64,000 bases of DNA, taken from contig CAADRB010000006.1 in NCBI GenBank assembly GCA_900708905.1, forward strand, positions 3,788,233-3,852,232, in the 5' to 3' direction. Positions 24,301 to 34,126 of this stretch are shown piece after piece; within the stretch, counting starts at the first letter, position 1, and each line of letters opens with the position of its first letter. The notes beneath the pieces are model-generated. The model was not told the DNA's origin, did not search any database, and was given only the letters and a program-made list of their open reading frames with translations. The DNA is from Hymenolepis diminuta (lineage: Eukaryota > Platyhelminthes > Cestoda > Cyclophyllidea > Hymenolepididae). A program made the position numbers and the translations under genes.

Positions 24301-26849
24301 CCTTTTGACGAAGATTTGTTGAGAAATTGTGAAAGTTGTTGCGTAGCTCTCGTATTATTACATCTTCTACGCAAATAGTGCCCTCGCCCTCTACTTGTGC
24401 GGTCTCATATAGAGAGAAACAGTTTAGTTTATAGCCCGGTGCTTGGAGTCAATTGAATAGTCCGAGGGGCAGCAAAATTGCTATTCTATACTTAAATTAA
24501 TGGTTTGGCATCATTTGTTTTCTATGGTGAGAAAATTATCGGATCAAGTTCGAATCTAAATTGCGAACTAGATGGGCAGTCTATTGTAATGAAATTAGAA
24601 GACCTCTTTCAATCTCGACTGACGATCTCATTCTCTCAAGTTCGTCTTGACTTGAGATATATGGTAGCACTCCATTCTGCTTGATCTTAACTTGAGTTGC
24701 ATTTTGAGTGCACGGCTTATATTATAAATCGGCATTTCAAGATCGAAGATTTGCTTTTGTTTACATTTCTTAAACCACTTATTTTTCGAACCTTTTCTGG
24801 TGCGTTTAATGACGAAAAACATTCATCTCGGTGCCTGCATCTGTTCCCTCTTTACATCGACGTGATTTTATCATTTGAGATTTTGTGGATATATTGAACG
24901 TCCAATTGCAAGTATTATACAATTTAGTGCAACGAAAGTTTCTATATCAGAGATGGTACATGATGTTTATCTTATGGCCATTGAGTGGCTATCGCGCCGA
25001 TTGATAGTTGCGATGCACAGCCAAAGATGTTGATGTCCAACCGCACTGCTCAATTTCGGTCAGTAAAAGAGATTGCAGAATTTGGGTTTCTCGTAAAGAC
25101 GCCTCTAGAATATCTCTAACCAAGTAAAGTGTTGTAAGCACTTCCATTTATGAACTGGGGTATAATTTTTCATTTCTTTATATAGCTTTATCGTACCTTT
25201 CAAATTATCATGCGATTTTTTGGAGTCAATTAAAAGTGCCTGGTTCATATTGGCTCTAACGTTAGCTTTGGTTTTTGACATTTTAATTGACATGTTTATG
25301 TCGTGTTTACAAATATCAGTAACAGAAGTTTCAAAATTTGACCTTACTTTTGAGTTTTTCCGCTTAGCGAGACAGGCAGGGCCATTAAAGCTAATTAAAA
25401 TCGATTGCGTGCGGGTGTGTCCAGCCATGATGACTAACTGCAAATACTAAGATGACGGTACCCCTCTCTTTTCCCATAAATAATTGCTTTATGGGGCTAC
25501 TAAATATGCTTATGTGGTGTGCACAAGATTTATAATGTTTGTACAAGCATTGGTCACAAAGTCTGTTGCTATGACTTTTTGGCCACCCTTATTGATATGA
25601 TTGACATCCTACTATTGCCTACTGACCAGTCAGCATATTTTGTTTTTTATTTGACAAGATTTGCAGTGTAAGGGAGATATAACTTCCTTATTTAAAGAAG
25701 TTGATTTAATTATTAATGATAAATTTTTTTATGTAAAAAGAAACAGAGAGAACGTGAGGTTTTATTTCAATTCCAAATTATACTTAAGCATCCGCCTGCA
25801 GTTTCTTAAACCCCTCCGGACCCTACTATAGAACCTATAGCCTTGAGTCTTGCTTCAGAGCTCTTTGTTTTTGCGTCGATCTGGGCGTGTACTTCTGTAA
25901 CGATTCATGGCCAACTTTGTACTTGAATAATTGGATGCCGAATTTCATTGTGTGCCGATAATTTGGCACATTCTTGAACATCCAACCACCCTGAAATTAC
26001 ATATATATCTGGAGTTTTGTGGATCTGATTCTCTAAAGGTATTAATTTTCGAAACAGTTTCCCTTGGTCCCTCTAACATTTCATATGCTTGAATTCGGTC
26101 GGTATTAGGTGGGAGGTAGAGATCCCTCTACTGAATGTTCTTATTGGGATATTCTTGATATCCTAATGAGACGATCAACGAATTAGTTTTCAACAATAAA
26201 GTCAAGTGTCTAAGGTGTTTTCATTTAGAATGGTGATTAATGAAGAGAGTACCTCCCTGTATCCTCAAAAATACAGAACTGAATAATCTATCTTACAATT
26301 GCACTCTTACTGGTTAATGGCTGTGCAAAACTCTCAAAATGCCACTAGCATATCATTTGTCTACATGAGACAAACACGGCAACATTTCTAAATCGTCTGA
26401 GCTATATTTAGAAGGAACTTACTTTTACCATCGCTTGAACATATAGTCATAATCTCTCATCTCGCAGTAAGTTAATGGAGAGATCTGTCTCTCCATGCCT
26501 ATGACCGGTTCTCCCCTTTTTCTACGTCATATGTTATGGCCCCTTTTCAGGGGAGAGAATCTTCGTCATTTGTGTGCATTCTAGTGACCTACAAATAAAA
26601 TGAGTTTGTTTTGCTCTTCATCGTTAAATGACAATTTCAAAGCAGATAATCGCGAAGATAACACCTTTCTATGGCAAGTGCATTTCAATAACTTTATCTT
26701 AATTGTAGTTTGATCGATCCATTGATTACAGAGTCTTAATATTAACGATGATTATCGTTCAATCTTACCGTATACATAACCCATAGACAACCCGTTACTT
26801 TCGTCTGCGCAACTGTTAACGTGCTTGTCTACGAAGTTAGGGGCCAAGG

Positions 26850-26985
26850 GTTAGATGACCGTCGGTGCACAACCAATGAGCGGAATAACCGCAATGATTA
26901 AGTGTGGCTGATAAAGGAGAAGGGGCCAGAATACGAGTTTTTCTCACCAGGAGTGGTCTATGATGTCACACCTCTACCCAAGCGT
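26850..26985 (+). repeat. SINE-like element, copy 4, 3' part
   Basis: It contains GACCGTCGGTGCACAACCAA with TGAGCGGAATAACC, then TGATTAAGTGTGGCTGATAA, GAATACGAGTTTTTCTCACC and GTCTATGATGTCACACCTCT followed by ACCCA. The order is the same as in copies 1 and 7. The 5' head with the pol III boxes is not recognisable here. Confidence 0.6.
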
Positions 26986-27302
26986 TGGAAAATGCTATCC
27001 CAAATGTCCTTTTTGGAGTTATATAGATATTATGTCTGTTTGCTGCTTCATCTATTAACTGTTAGCCTAGCCATTGCGTTAGAATTAGGATCTTCAGCGT
27101 ATTACCGCTCTCTGACGCATGTCTCGGTGAATAAGTTGTGGACATTAGTTTTAATTTTTTCTTCTTTCGTCTCGGATGTGGTGAGAATTATCGTAATTTG
27201 AAGATCCAACCATCTTCCACAGATCTTCAGGTTAAATTTTTTTAGTGGAACTTTTTGCATAAGGGCAATTTCCTAAAGCTTCTAGGCAAAGGGTAAAAAA
27301 CT

Positions 27303-27405
27303 GCAATCCTAGAGCCTTTGCGATTTAGAAACTCGCATTCTGTCACCCCTTTACTGGATGTACACCGAAGAGTCTCAAACTCGTAAACTCTGAATTGACG
27401 CACAG
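27303..27405 (-). repeat. SINE-like element, copy 5, internally deleted
   Basis: On the minus strand: GTGCGTCAATTCAGAGTTTA, then TCGGTGTACATCCAGTAAAG, GACAGAATGCGAGTTTCT and GGCTCTAGGATT. The block between CATCCAGT and GACAGAAT that other copies have is absent. Confidence 0.45.
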
Positions 27406-28070
27406 TTTCCTATCCTATTGAATCTATCTCCTATCATGATAACAAAGAAGGCTTCGCACCCCCTTTCTACTATATCTCCGTCCTCTTTTTTCTACGTCAT
27501 ATGATATAGTCGCGAGTTTTTATCCCTGCAAAAGGCCAGAAATATATATAGAATACGTATTTTTTCCTCCCTCCCTCGTGGAAATCACATTAAATGGAGA
27601 GTACTCTGAGCTGCTCTCTTTCTTTAATTGTAAAGTGAGCAAGATAGGCAGCAAGAAAGATCAAAGAAATGTCTATTATCTGAATACTTGCTGTGCTTAT
27701 GTGCGAATCCGAGACGGCTAATTTAAGTACTTAGGTAGAGATTTTTCATTACGCAATTTCATCGTCGCACTTTGAACAAGTAATGACTACGCAGTTCTCT
27801 CAAATAGCTAAGGTTTGTTAGAACTTGCGTTCCCTATTTTCCTCGTGATCTTTCTGAACCCATATATTGTTTTATATCACTGGGATTTGATGTTGTGCAA
27901 TTGGATCACTGTCTTATACGATAATCGAGGCGGGATATGACAAATTCTCTGTTTTTCCTTTTCTTCTCTTCAATTTTTCGAATGAGAAGTTTAGACAACA
28001 CAATTTCTTAATAATGGCAATTCAAAAACCAGTTAAATTGCAACACTTTTCAGCACTTCTCTTGGATTTT

Positions 28071-28165
28071 TCAATCTAGGATGAGAAACTCGTGTTCTGC
28101 CAGCTCTCTTGATAAATTTTAACTAATTTCGATCCCATTGCCTCTGACCTGACATACGTTTACGG
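28071..28165 (-). repeat. SINE-like element, copy 6, fragment
   Basis: On the minus strand: GGTCAGAGGCAATGGGATCG, then a shortened middle, then GGCAGAACACGAGTTTCTCATC. These are the B-box neighbourhood and the GAGTTTCTCA tail of the family. Confidence 0.45.
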
Positions 28166-29149
28166 ACAGGACAAGTTCATAACGAATTTTTCATGTATTT
28201 GCTGAAGCAAATTATTTGTCATTCGATGTCTTCACATCTTATTGCGATTATGTCCGCATTCGTACATGTTTATCCTCGAACACCGGGTTTTTGTACTGTA
28301 TCTTCAACCACTTTGTTATTTAAACTTTCAATGTTCCGGAGTCTTATATATATACTTCAGTTATCTCTTCTCCAAATATTCCCAGAGCTAAGAAGGAGAC
28401 TTTGATGGCAATTACTGAGTTACCGCGTAATAATCGAATGAATGGAAGCATAAAACGATGTATGCAATTTCGCTCACATAAACATTTGGGATATTTGTGT
28501 CGATTGAAATTATAACTTGATTTTACTTTAAATATCTTGGATAAAACTATCTACATCAATCAACCCTCTATATAGATTTCCTGAAAAATTAGGGTAAACT
28601 TTCTTATACGCGACTCAAAATCCTATGAGGTAATGTAAATTTCAGTTTTAATTGATTGAAAACGTAGTACTAGACTTATTTTGGAATCGGGTATTCTCTA
28701 CCCAGAATACTTTTATTCATTAATGGAAGAATATAATATCATTGTATCCCTGTCGGCTTGCTGAATTCAGTTTATCTTAGCTTGTCTTCACATGTGACTA
28801 ATGTCCTATACCTGAATGCTTAATTCATTATATATGTAGTCAAAACTAATACTAAGAGTTAATACTTATCTGAATGGAATTTATTTTTTGGTATAGAAGA
28901 ATGCCTTATTGATCATTTAATGATGCTCCCTTCTCAATCTAGCCCTCTAGATCACTGAATTCAACCATTTCTCTAATTGTATTTAATCTGCAATTTCCTC
29001 GTTCTGATGAGTCATCTCATTGCATATGAAATTAGCGCGCGCATACGATTTACCCAAGTTAACTGCGAACCTAGGGCCATGGCCTGGGTCAATCTAAAAT
29101 GATCTTACCTCTCTGTTTATTTTATCTTAATTCACTAACCGGTGTCGCT

Positions 29150-29395
29150 TCATTCGACCTGTGAGCCATTTACCAATTTTCCCACAGTATGTTAGTAACT
29201 TTACTCTAATAATTAGACACAAGTTAAGTTGATACCTGTTCTGCACCTTCACCTAATATAAATGCTCCGCCAACGTCTCTCTCCTTCCTACCTTATGGCA
29301 GTTGAGTTCGTAAAGTTGGAAACCGTGATAGTTTAATTATTTTCTCTACTTTGTTCATTACTATGCCAGACCCTCCTCTTGCAATGAATCTTTGA
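29150..29395 (+). repeat. dispersed repeat family R, copy 2
   Basis: It begins GACCTGTGAGCCATTTACCA with TTTTCCCACAG, and later has TCTCCTTCCTACCTTATGGC, GAGTTCGTAAAGTTGGAAAC and TATTTTCTCTACTTTG. Blocks and order match 51715-51990. It lies in the PIH1D1-CBL intergenic region. Confidence 0.6.
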
Positions 29396-30782
29396 CTTTA
29401 TCCGCAAAGAATATGTACAATTTGAGAAGGATATACCCAAATATTACATCCTCTCAAAATTGTTTCTTGTAATTGCCTCGGGTCTAGCGTTCCTCTGCAT
29501 TCCAATAATTTGTAATTCATTTGTCTATTGCACTTTGTGTATGTGAGAGAGATTGCATCTCTCATAAGTTTTGTCGACCTCCGACTGCCAGTTCTGTGGG
29601 CAATCTTTGTTTTGCATCGTCTAGTCTTGCATCTAATCCTTAGGAGAAATGCTATCAAATGTTAAAAACCTGATCTTTGATGAAAATAATGAATGTCCTA
29701 AATCTGTTAAGGAAAGTGTTAATAACATTTGATTTAGATATAGGAAAGATATCCTAGAGCTGCTTTTTCGGAAAATTCGTCATCTATAACCACTTTTATT
29801 GACGAAAACTTGATGTGCACTGATGAACATCGATCTCATTAATCCTAACAAGGTAGAGTTACACTTTGACCACCTTACTTATACCAAAGCGGAAAAATAA
29901 ATAACTTTAAGTTGTTTAAAAGGAATTTTCTCATGATTTCGTAACCATCCTCTTTTTACTTGATTGTTAACCATCCATCTACCGAACAAATGGGTTCATC
30001 ATTTGGTAAACCATCTATGTGGTGACAAGGTCACTAATGTTTCCTCAATTCACTTTCATTTTCAAGGAGTCAATAACGCCGAGGTTCCCCACAAATACTT
30101 TTTTTCTTTAATGCATCCCTTTCAGTTGTGGTTAATGTTCATTCATGCGAGAGATGTATTTCTTCGTAAGGTTCATCATCCAATTTTATTGGAAGATCAT
30201 ACCTGGAATACATACAAAATTTAGGGATCCTAAGGTTTATAAAACCGTACTTAAAAACTATTTCCCAGTCGTTTGAACCGGATGTCAATCGCTACCGAAC
30301 GGGGAAGAATATGACGCCAGTTTGTTTATTTGTACTACTAAAGTACTTGGAGTTCTATATATCAATTTCCAAGGTTCATGTTTGCAAATTCTGCTTTTGC
30401 TGACATTTTCAGTTTATTAGTCCCCTATAGGGAGCATTTATAGGATCTCCATGTGCCAGGGAATGGAAACTGTTCTTGTTGCAAATTAAGCTAGTTCGAC
30501 GTAGCTGGTTTTTCTCGTCTCCCGATCACATTTATCTTTATTGTAAATGCTATGGTTTTATTCACAAAGGAGTAAGTTTGATGTTAGTTATAATTCTAAA
30601 AATAAATTTAGCTTATAATGTCGTGGGCGTTAAGATACTTCTTTTCATTCGTATTTTTCGAATACTTTATCAAAATGGTAAGGAATAATCAATACACAAC
30701 ATCAATCGTTTAACATCCACCCTCTCAATCTTTACATCATTAACTCTGGGTGTTTACTAGATTGTCGGGGTTTTAATTTTCT

Positions 30783-30812
30783 TTAATAGTTCTTTCTTTC
30801 CTGCTTTTGTAG
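30783..30812 (+). promoter_or_regulatory. 3' splice acceptor just upstream of the CBL start codon
   Basis: A pyrimidine-rich tract ends in CTTTTGTAG, with the AG at 30811-30812, nine bases before the CBL ATG. The TAG is also the in-frame stop that closes the reading frame upstream. This could be the end of a 5' UTR intron, the end of an intron behind a short coding exon (the codons gtc att tta between AG and ATG stay open), or a spliced-leader trans-splicing acceptor as used by many flatworm genes. The sequence alone does not decide between them. Confidence 0.55.
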
Positions 30813-30821
30813 GTCATTTTA

Positions 30822-32678
30822 ATGAACCGAGACCAGTCGCTGAATTTTACATCAATCCCGAGTGATAGACCTTTTCAGTCCGCCTTCAATTCCGTCGTTG
30901 AAGCCTGCTACCCAATCGATTCCCCGATGCGCTCCAAGTTTCTCCCTAATTACTACCAGTATCGAGTGGATAAGAAGACTATTGACTCAGTTATCCGGAG
31001 GTTGGATAAACTTATCAATCTCTGCCGTGACCCCCGCGTTGTTCTTCGAAATAGTCCCCCCTATCTCCTAGACATACTCCCTGATATAGCCGAAAAGTTG
31101 AGGAACATCATGTTTGCCTATCAGGGCTCCCTCGATGAACTCTTTAGGTCTGTCTACTTCCAAGTCTTTCTGTTCAATCTCAATGAGAAATGTGAACTCA
31201 TCTCGAAACTGTTCAAAGAGGCGAAGGAGAAAATGTATGATGATCATTCAGAGCCGCGAATAAAACTCACAAAATACTCGCTAGTACTCTCTCACATTCT
31301 CAAAGACCTCGAAGCTCTCTTTCCCAACAATAGATATGCTCCTGAAGCCTTTCGGATTACCAAACGAGAGGCGGCGGATTGGTGGAAGCAAAATTTTGGT
31401 GAATCGGCAATCGTTGCTTGGGAGTTATTCAGAACTCGTCTCTTTGCTACATTTGGAACTCTAGATCGTAGTGAATCCCGTGAATTACAAAGTACCATTG
31501 ATCTTACTTGTAATTACTACGTTTCCATCTTTGAATTTGATGTCTTTGTGCGTCTGTTCCAACCCTGGACAAATGTGCTGGAAACCTGGCGAGCGTTGAC
31601 TATAATGCATGCTGGTTACATGGCCTTCATGACTTATGATGAGGTCAAGGCTGTGTTGAAAAAGTTTCGAGGTCATCCTGGCCCAGGAAGCTATGTTTAC
31701 CGCCTTTCGTGTACAAAGTTAGGCCAATGGGCTATTGGATACATTACGGAGAACTTCCGGATCTTACAGACTATAATTCAGAACAAATCTCTTGCACAAG
31801 CATTGTTAGATGGCGAACAGGATGGATTTTACCTCTATCCAAACGGGACTCCCAGCCAATCTTCTATATTGACTCCCCTAGTTCGAAATATCACCCAAAC
31901 TCACATTCAAGTTTCAGAAGAGCAGTATCAACTCTATTCAAGAATCGGATCCACGTTTGAAGTGTGCAAAATCTGCACGGAAAATAATAAGAACATTCGT
32001 CTGGAACCTTGTGGTCATCTCCTGTGTAAGACTTGCCTCGTAAACTGTCAAAATACTGGAAATGGTCAGACGTGTCCATTCTGTCGACTGGAAGTTAAAT
32101 CCACTGAGGAAGTAGTTTTGGATCCTTTTATTCCTAAAGGAGAGCGGGAAAGTGGAATTACACGACTAATCCCAGAGGTAAAAGCCGAGGAGGAGGAAGG
32201 TGGTGCCAGAGGTCGGGACGAAGAGCAGGAGATCGATAGTGGTTCCCAAGGTAGTGGTGAGACAATGGAGATACATGGATTTGATCCCCGTTTCCATGAT
32301 AAGGAGGTGAACGCCGAACCTCCAATACTACCTCCTCGACCTACTGCATCGACGTCTACTGAGGTCGATTCAGTAGTTGGAGACACCATTGAACCCACTT
32401 CTACTGAAAGCTCTCCGAAAAGGCGACGTAATCCCTCATCGTGTTGTTCCCGCGCAATGGATCTTGAAGCCGCGCTAGAGGATGAATCAACACTCTTGAT
32501 CACTACAGAAGAAGTGCCTAGATCTTTCTTCGACACAGCCTCCTTTATGCAACGAAGCGATGTTCAAGCTGTTGACTCGTCTCTGAGTGTTAATGTGGCG
32601 CAGCATCTACTAGAAATTTGTGAGGGAAACGCAGATATTGCAGCTAGAGTATGGAGAGACTTTATTCCACGATCTTAA
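30822..32678 (+). CDS. CBL: CBL-family E3 ubiquitin-protein ligase, intronless, complete
   Basis: This 618-residue protein recognises phosphotyrosine on activated receptor kinases and ubiquitinates them for endocytosis. Domains run in the family order: four-helix bundle about 50-175, EF-hand about 176-263, divergent SH2 about 264-350, linker helix about 352-380, RING 382-421, acidic stretch 450-470, UBA-like segment about 585-615. The SH2 phosphotyrosine-binding arginine is R294, followed by LSCTKLGQWAIGY. The EF-hand ligands D227, T229, N231, Y233 and E238 are all present. The linker has Y369 and Y372, the latter matching human Y371. RING ligands are C382, C385, C397, H399, C402, C405, C418 and C421. 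PILPPR at 501-506 fits the PxxxPR motif bound by CIN85/CD2AP SH3 domains. No tyrosine occurs after residue 372. The ATG is the first in frame after an in-frame TAG that belongs to a splice acceptor. The whole frame lies in one exon, so a retrocopy is possible though nothing is broken. Confidence 0.97.
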   Translation: MNRDQSLNFTSIPSDRPFQSAFNSVVEACYPIDSPMRSKFLPNYYQYRVDKKTIDSVIRRLDKLINLCRDPRVVLRNSPPYLLDILPDIAEKLRNIMFAYQGSLDELFRSVYFQVFLFNLNEKCELISKLFKEAKEKMYDDHSEPRIKLTKYSLVLSHILKDLEALFPNNRYAPEAFRITKREAADWWKQNFGESAIVAWELFRTRLFATFGTLDRSESRELQSTIDLTCNYYVSIFEFDVFVRLFQPWTNVLETWRALTIMHAGYMAFMTYDEVKAVLKKFRGHPGPGSYVYRLSCTKLGQWAIGYITENFRILQTIIQNKSLAQALLDGEQDGFYLYPNGTPSQSSILTPLVRNITQTHIQVSEEQYQLYSRIGSTFEVCKICTENNKNIRLEPCGHLLCKTCLVNCQNTGNGQTCPFCRLEVKSTEEVVLDPFIPKGERESGITRLIPEVKAEEEEGGARGRDEEQEIDSGSQGSGETMEIHGFDPRFHDKEVNAEPPILPPRPTASTSTEVDSVVGDTIEPTSTESSPKRRRNPSSCCSRAMDLEAALEDESTLLITTEEVPRSFFDTASFMQRSDVQAVDSSLSVNVAQHLLEICEGNADIAARVWRDFIPRS

Positions 32679-32714
32679 TCCCTTAACTATGTGTGAAACA
32701 CTTTCCCTTTGCTC

Positions 32715-32720
32715 AATATA
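32715..32720 (+). terminator. possible variant polyadenylation signal of CBL (AATATA)
   Basis: AATATA lies 37 bases after the CBL stop codon. No canonical AATAAA was seen in the next few hundred bases, so this variant hexamer is the nearest candidate. Such hexamers are frequent in AT-rich DNA, hence the low confidence. Confidence 0.2.
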
Positions 32721-33942
32721 GGTGATATTTTTGTATGCATCTTACCTAACTAAATGCCCCATGTACAAGATAAGTTATTGACTGCTGCTACGGACCTCTT
32801 TTCTGTGTTAACTTGCACCTTTAATAATTCCCTGTTTCCCAGTGCTCTCTTCGCCTTCTTTTTCCCGTTATCCCTCACCTTAAACCTCGCTCTTTATTTG
32901 CCTTATGAACTGTCTTTTGACTAAAAAAGAAGCGAGAAACTTCCCTATAAGTTGTAATTATAGCTTTGGTTTTACTGTGTATTGATATATTGACCAATTT
33001 GAAAGTGGCTCTCTTTCTTATTTATTTAAGTTCACTATTAATCTCAGCAAATGTGGTGTTTAGTGGTTGGATAAATGGGGAAGCAGTTCACCAGAATGTT
33101 CAGTTCATTTGGATCGCACTACTTGGTGAACTACTAGTCTATAAACTTTTAAATCTCGTGAAGCGATGTGACGTTATACAGAAACTAGTGTAATCCAATC
33201 TGCCACTACTGCGGTTCACTCTGGATGCAGTTGTTCAGATCCTGTAGGAGGGAAATGGAGGACTTGTAGTTCAATGATAACTTAAATTTGAAACTTATGA
33301 GGGTGTGAGCCCATTCACTGCATTCCGTTAACGGGGTAGAGGCATTTGAATGAAATACTCGAGCAGCTATCAAGATCTAGGTAAGAGGCGGAGGATCGTG
33401 AGAATGTCTGCTTGAGTTAACAAAACAACGATATAAAGTATGAGTTTGAAAGAGATGCTACAGGAGCGCTTGCAAATCAGGTGGCCTAATGTTAATGGAT
33501 GATAAACAATGGGCGGAGCTCGCAAGTGTAAATCGATAAACATCTTCAGACGAGCGATGAATCATACAAGTAAAGGTCTCTGAAATGGAAACGATTTAAT
33601 GGAAAATATATTATGGAGTAGTGGGTTAGATTCAGAGGCAATTTTAACCGCTTCTATTTTAAGTTCTACAGACAGATTTCAAACATTTGAGACTATTTTT
33701 TTAGGGAGGCTGACAAAGAAAGCCATTCATAAATTCCATATGGTTTAAAAATTATCGTTAAAGAGTCCGTGGCATAACGCTCGATATGGACGCCGATGAA
33801 CAAACAATGACCGAACCACTAACTGCGAAAATTAAAACTGCCTCAAGATAGGGGTTAGAAAATAACTTTAATTTGATTGACAAAATAAAATAAATTTCAA
33901 TAATATTCCTCAAACCCATTTAGGAAAACGTATTCAATGGTC

Positions 33943-34126
33943 CATCGTGAGTAGAGAGTTACATCATAGAACCTCGATAAAGAAGATCGATTACTGCTTC
34001 TCTCCATATTAGCCAGACTTAATTAGTGAGGTTGGCCACTCTGCTCACTGGATGCACATCGATGGGAATCGAATCTGTGACCTCTGACTTGGCAGACGAG
34101 CACGGTGATCAATGCGCCACTGATGC
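33943..34126 (-). repeat. SINE-like element, copy 7, best preserved
   Basis: This is the fullest copy. On the minus strand it starts AGTGGCGCATTGATCACCGT; TGGCGCATTG (34110-34119) is a good A box. GATTCGATTCCC (34064-34075) is a good B box, about 45 nt further on, tRNA-like spacing. The body follows: GATGTGCATCCAGTGAGCAG, CTCACTAATTAAGTCTGGCT and TTCTATGATGTAACTCTCTA ending CTCACGATGG. No poly(A) or clear target-site duplication was seen. Confidence 0.7.

Larger units (their letters stand above)
20883..30782. other. intergenic between PIH1D1 and CBL, no confirmed gene
   Basis: PIH1D1 and CBL are transcribed away from each other across this 9.9 kb, so promoters of both should lie here, but no core promoter motif stands out. 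It holds four SINE-like copies (21193, 26850, 27303, 28071), repeat R copy 2 and a 25-bp sequence around TTTCTACGTCATATG found at both 26517 and 27487. Confidence 0.5.

Noticed and set aside
25105..25443. 112-codon open frame on the minus strand, lysine/asparagine-rich
   Set aside because: No family resemblance, the opposite strand is also open, and no splice or start context supports it.
32066..32536. 156-codon open frame on the minus strand opposite the CBL tail
   Set aside because: It is the antisense of the serine/glutamate-rich CBL tail. Its composition is explained by the plus-strand codons and it matches no family.
32966..33193. 75-codon hydrophobic frame just after CBL
   Set aside because: The non-ATG start and two possible membrane segments are typical of AT-rich chance frames. 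It probably lies in or after the CBL 3' UTR.
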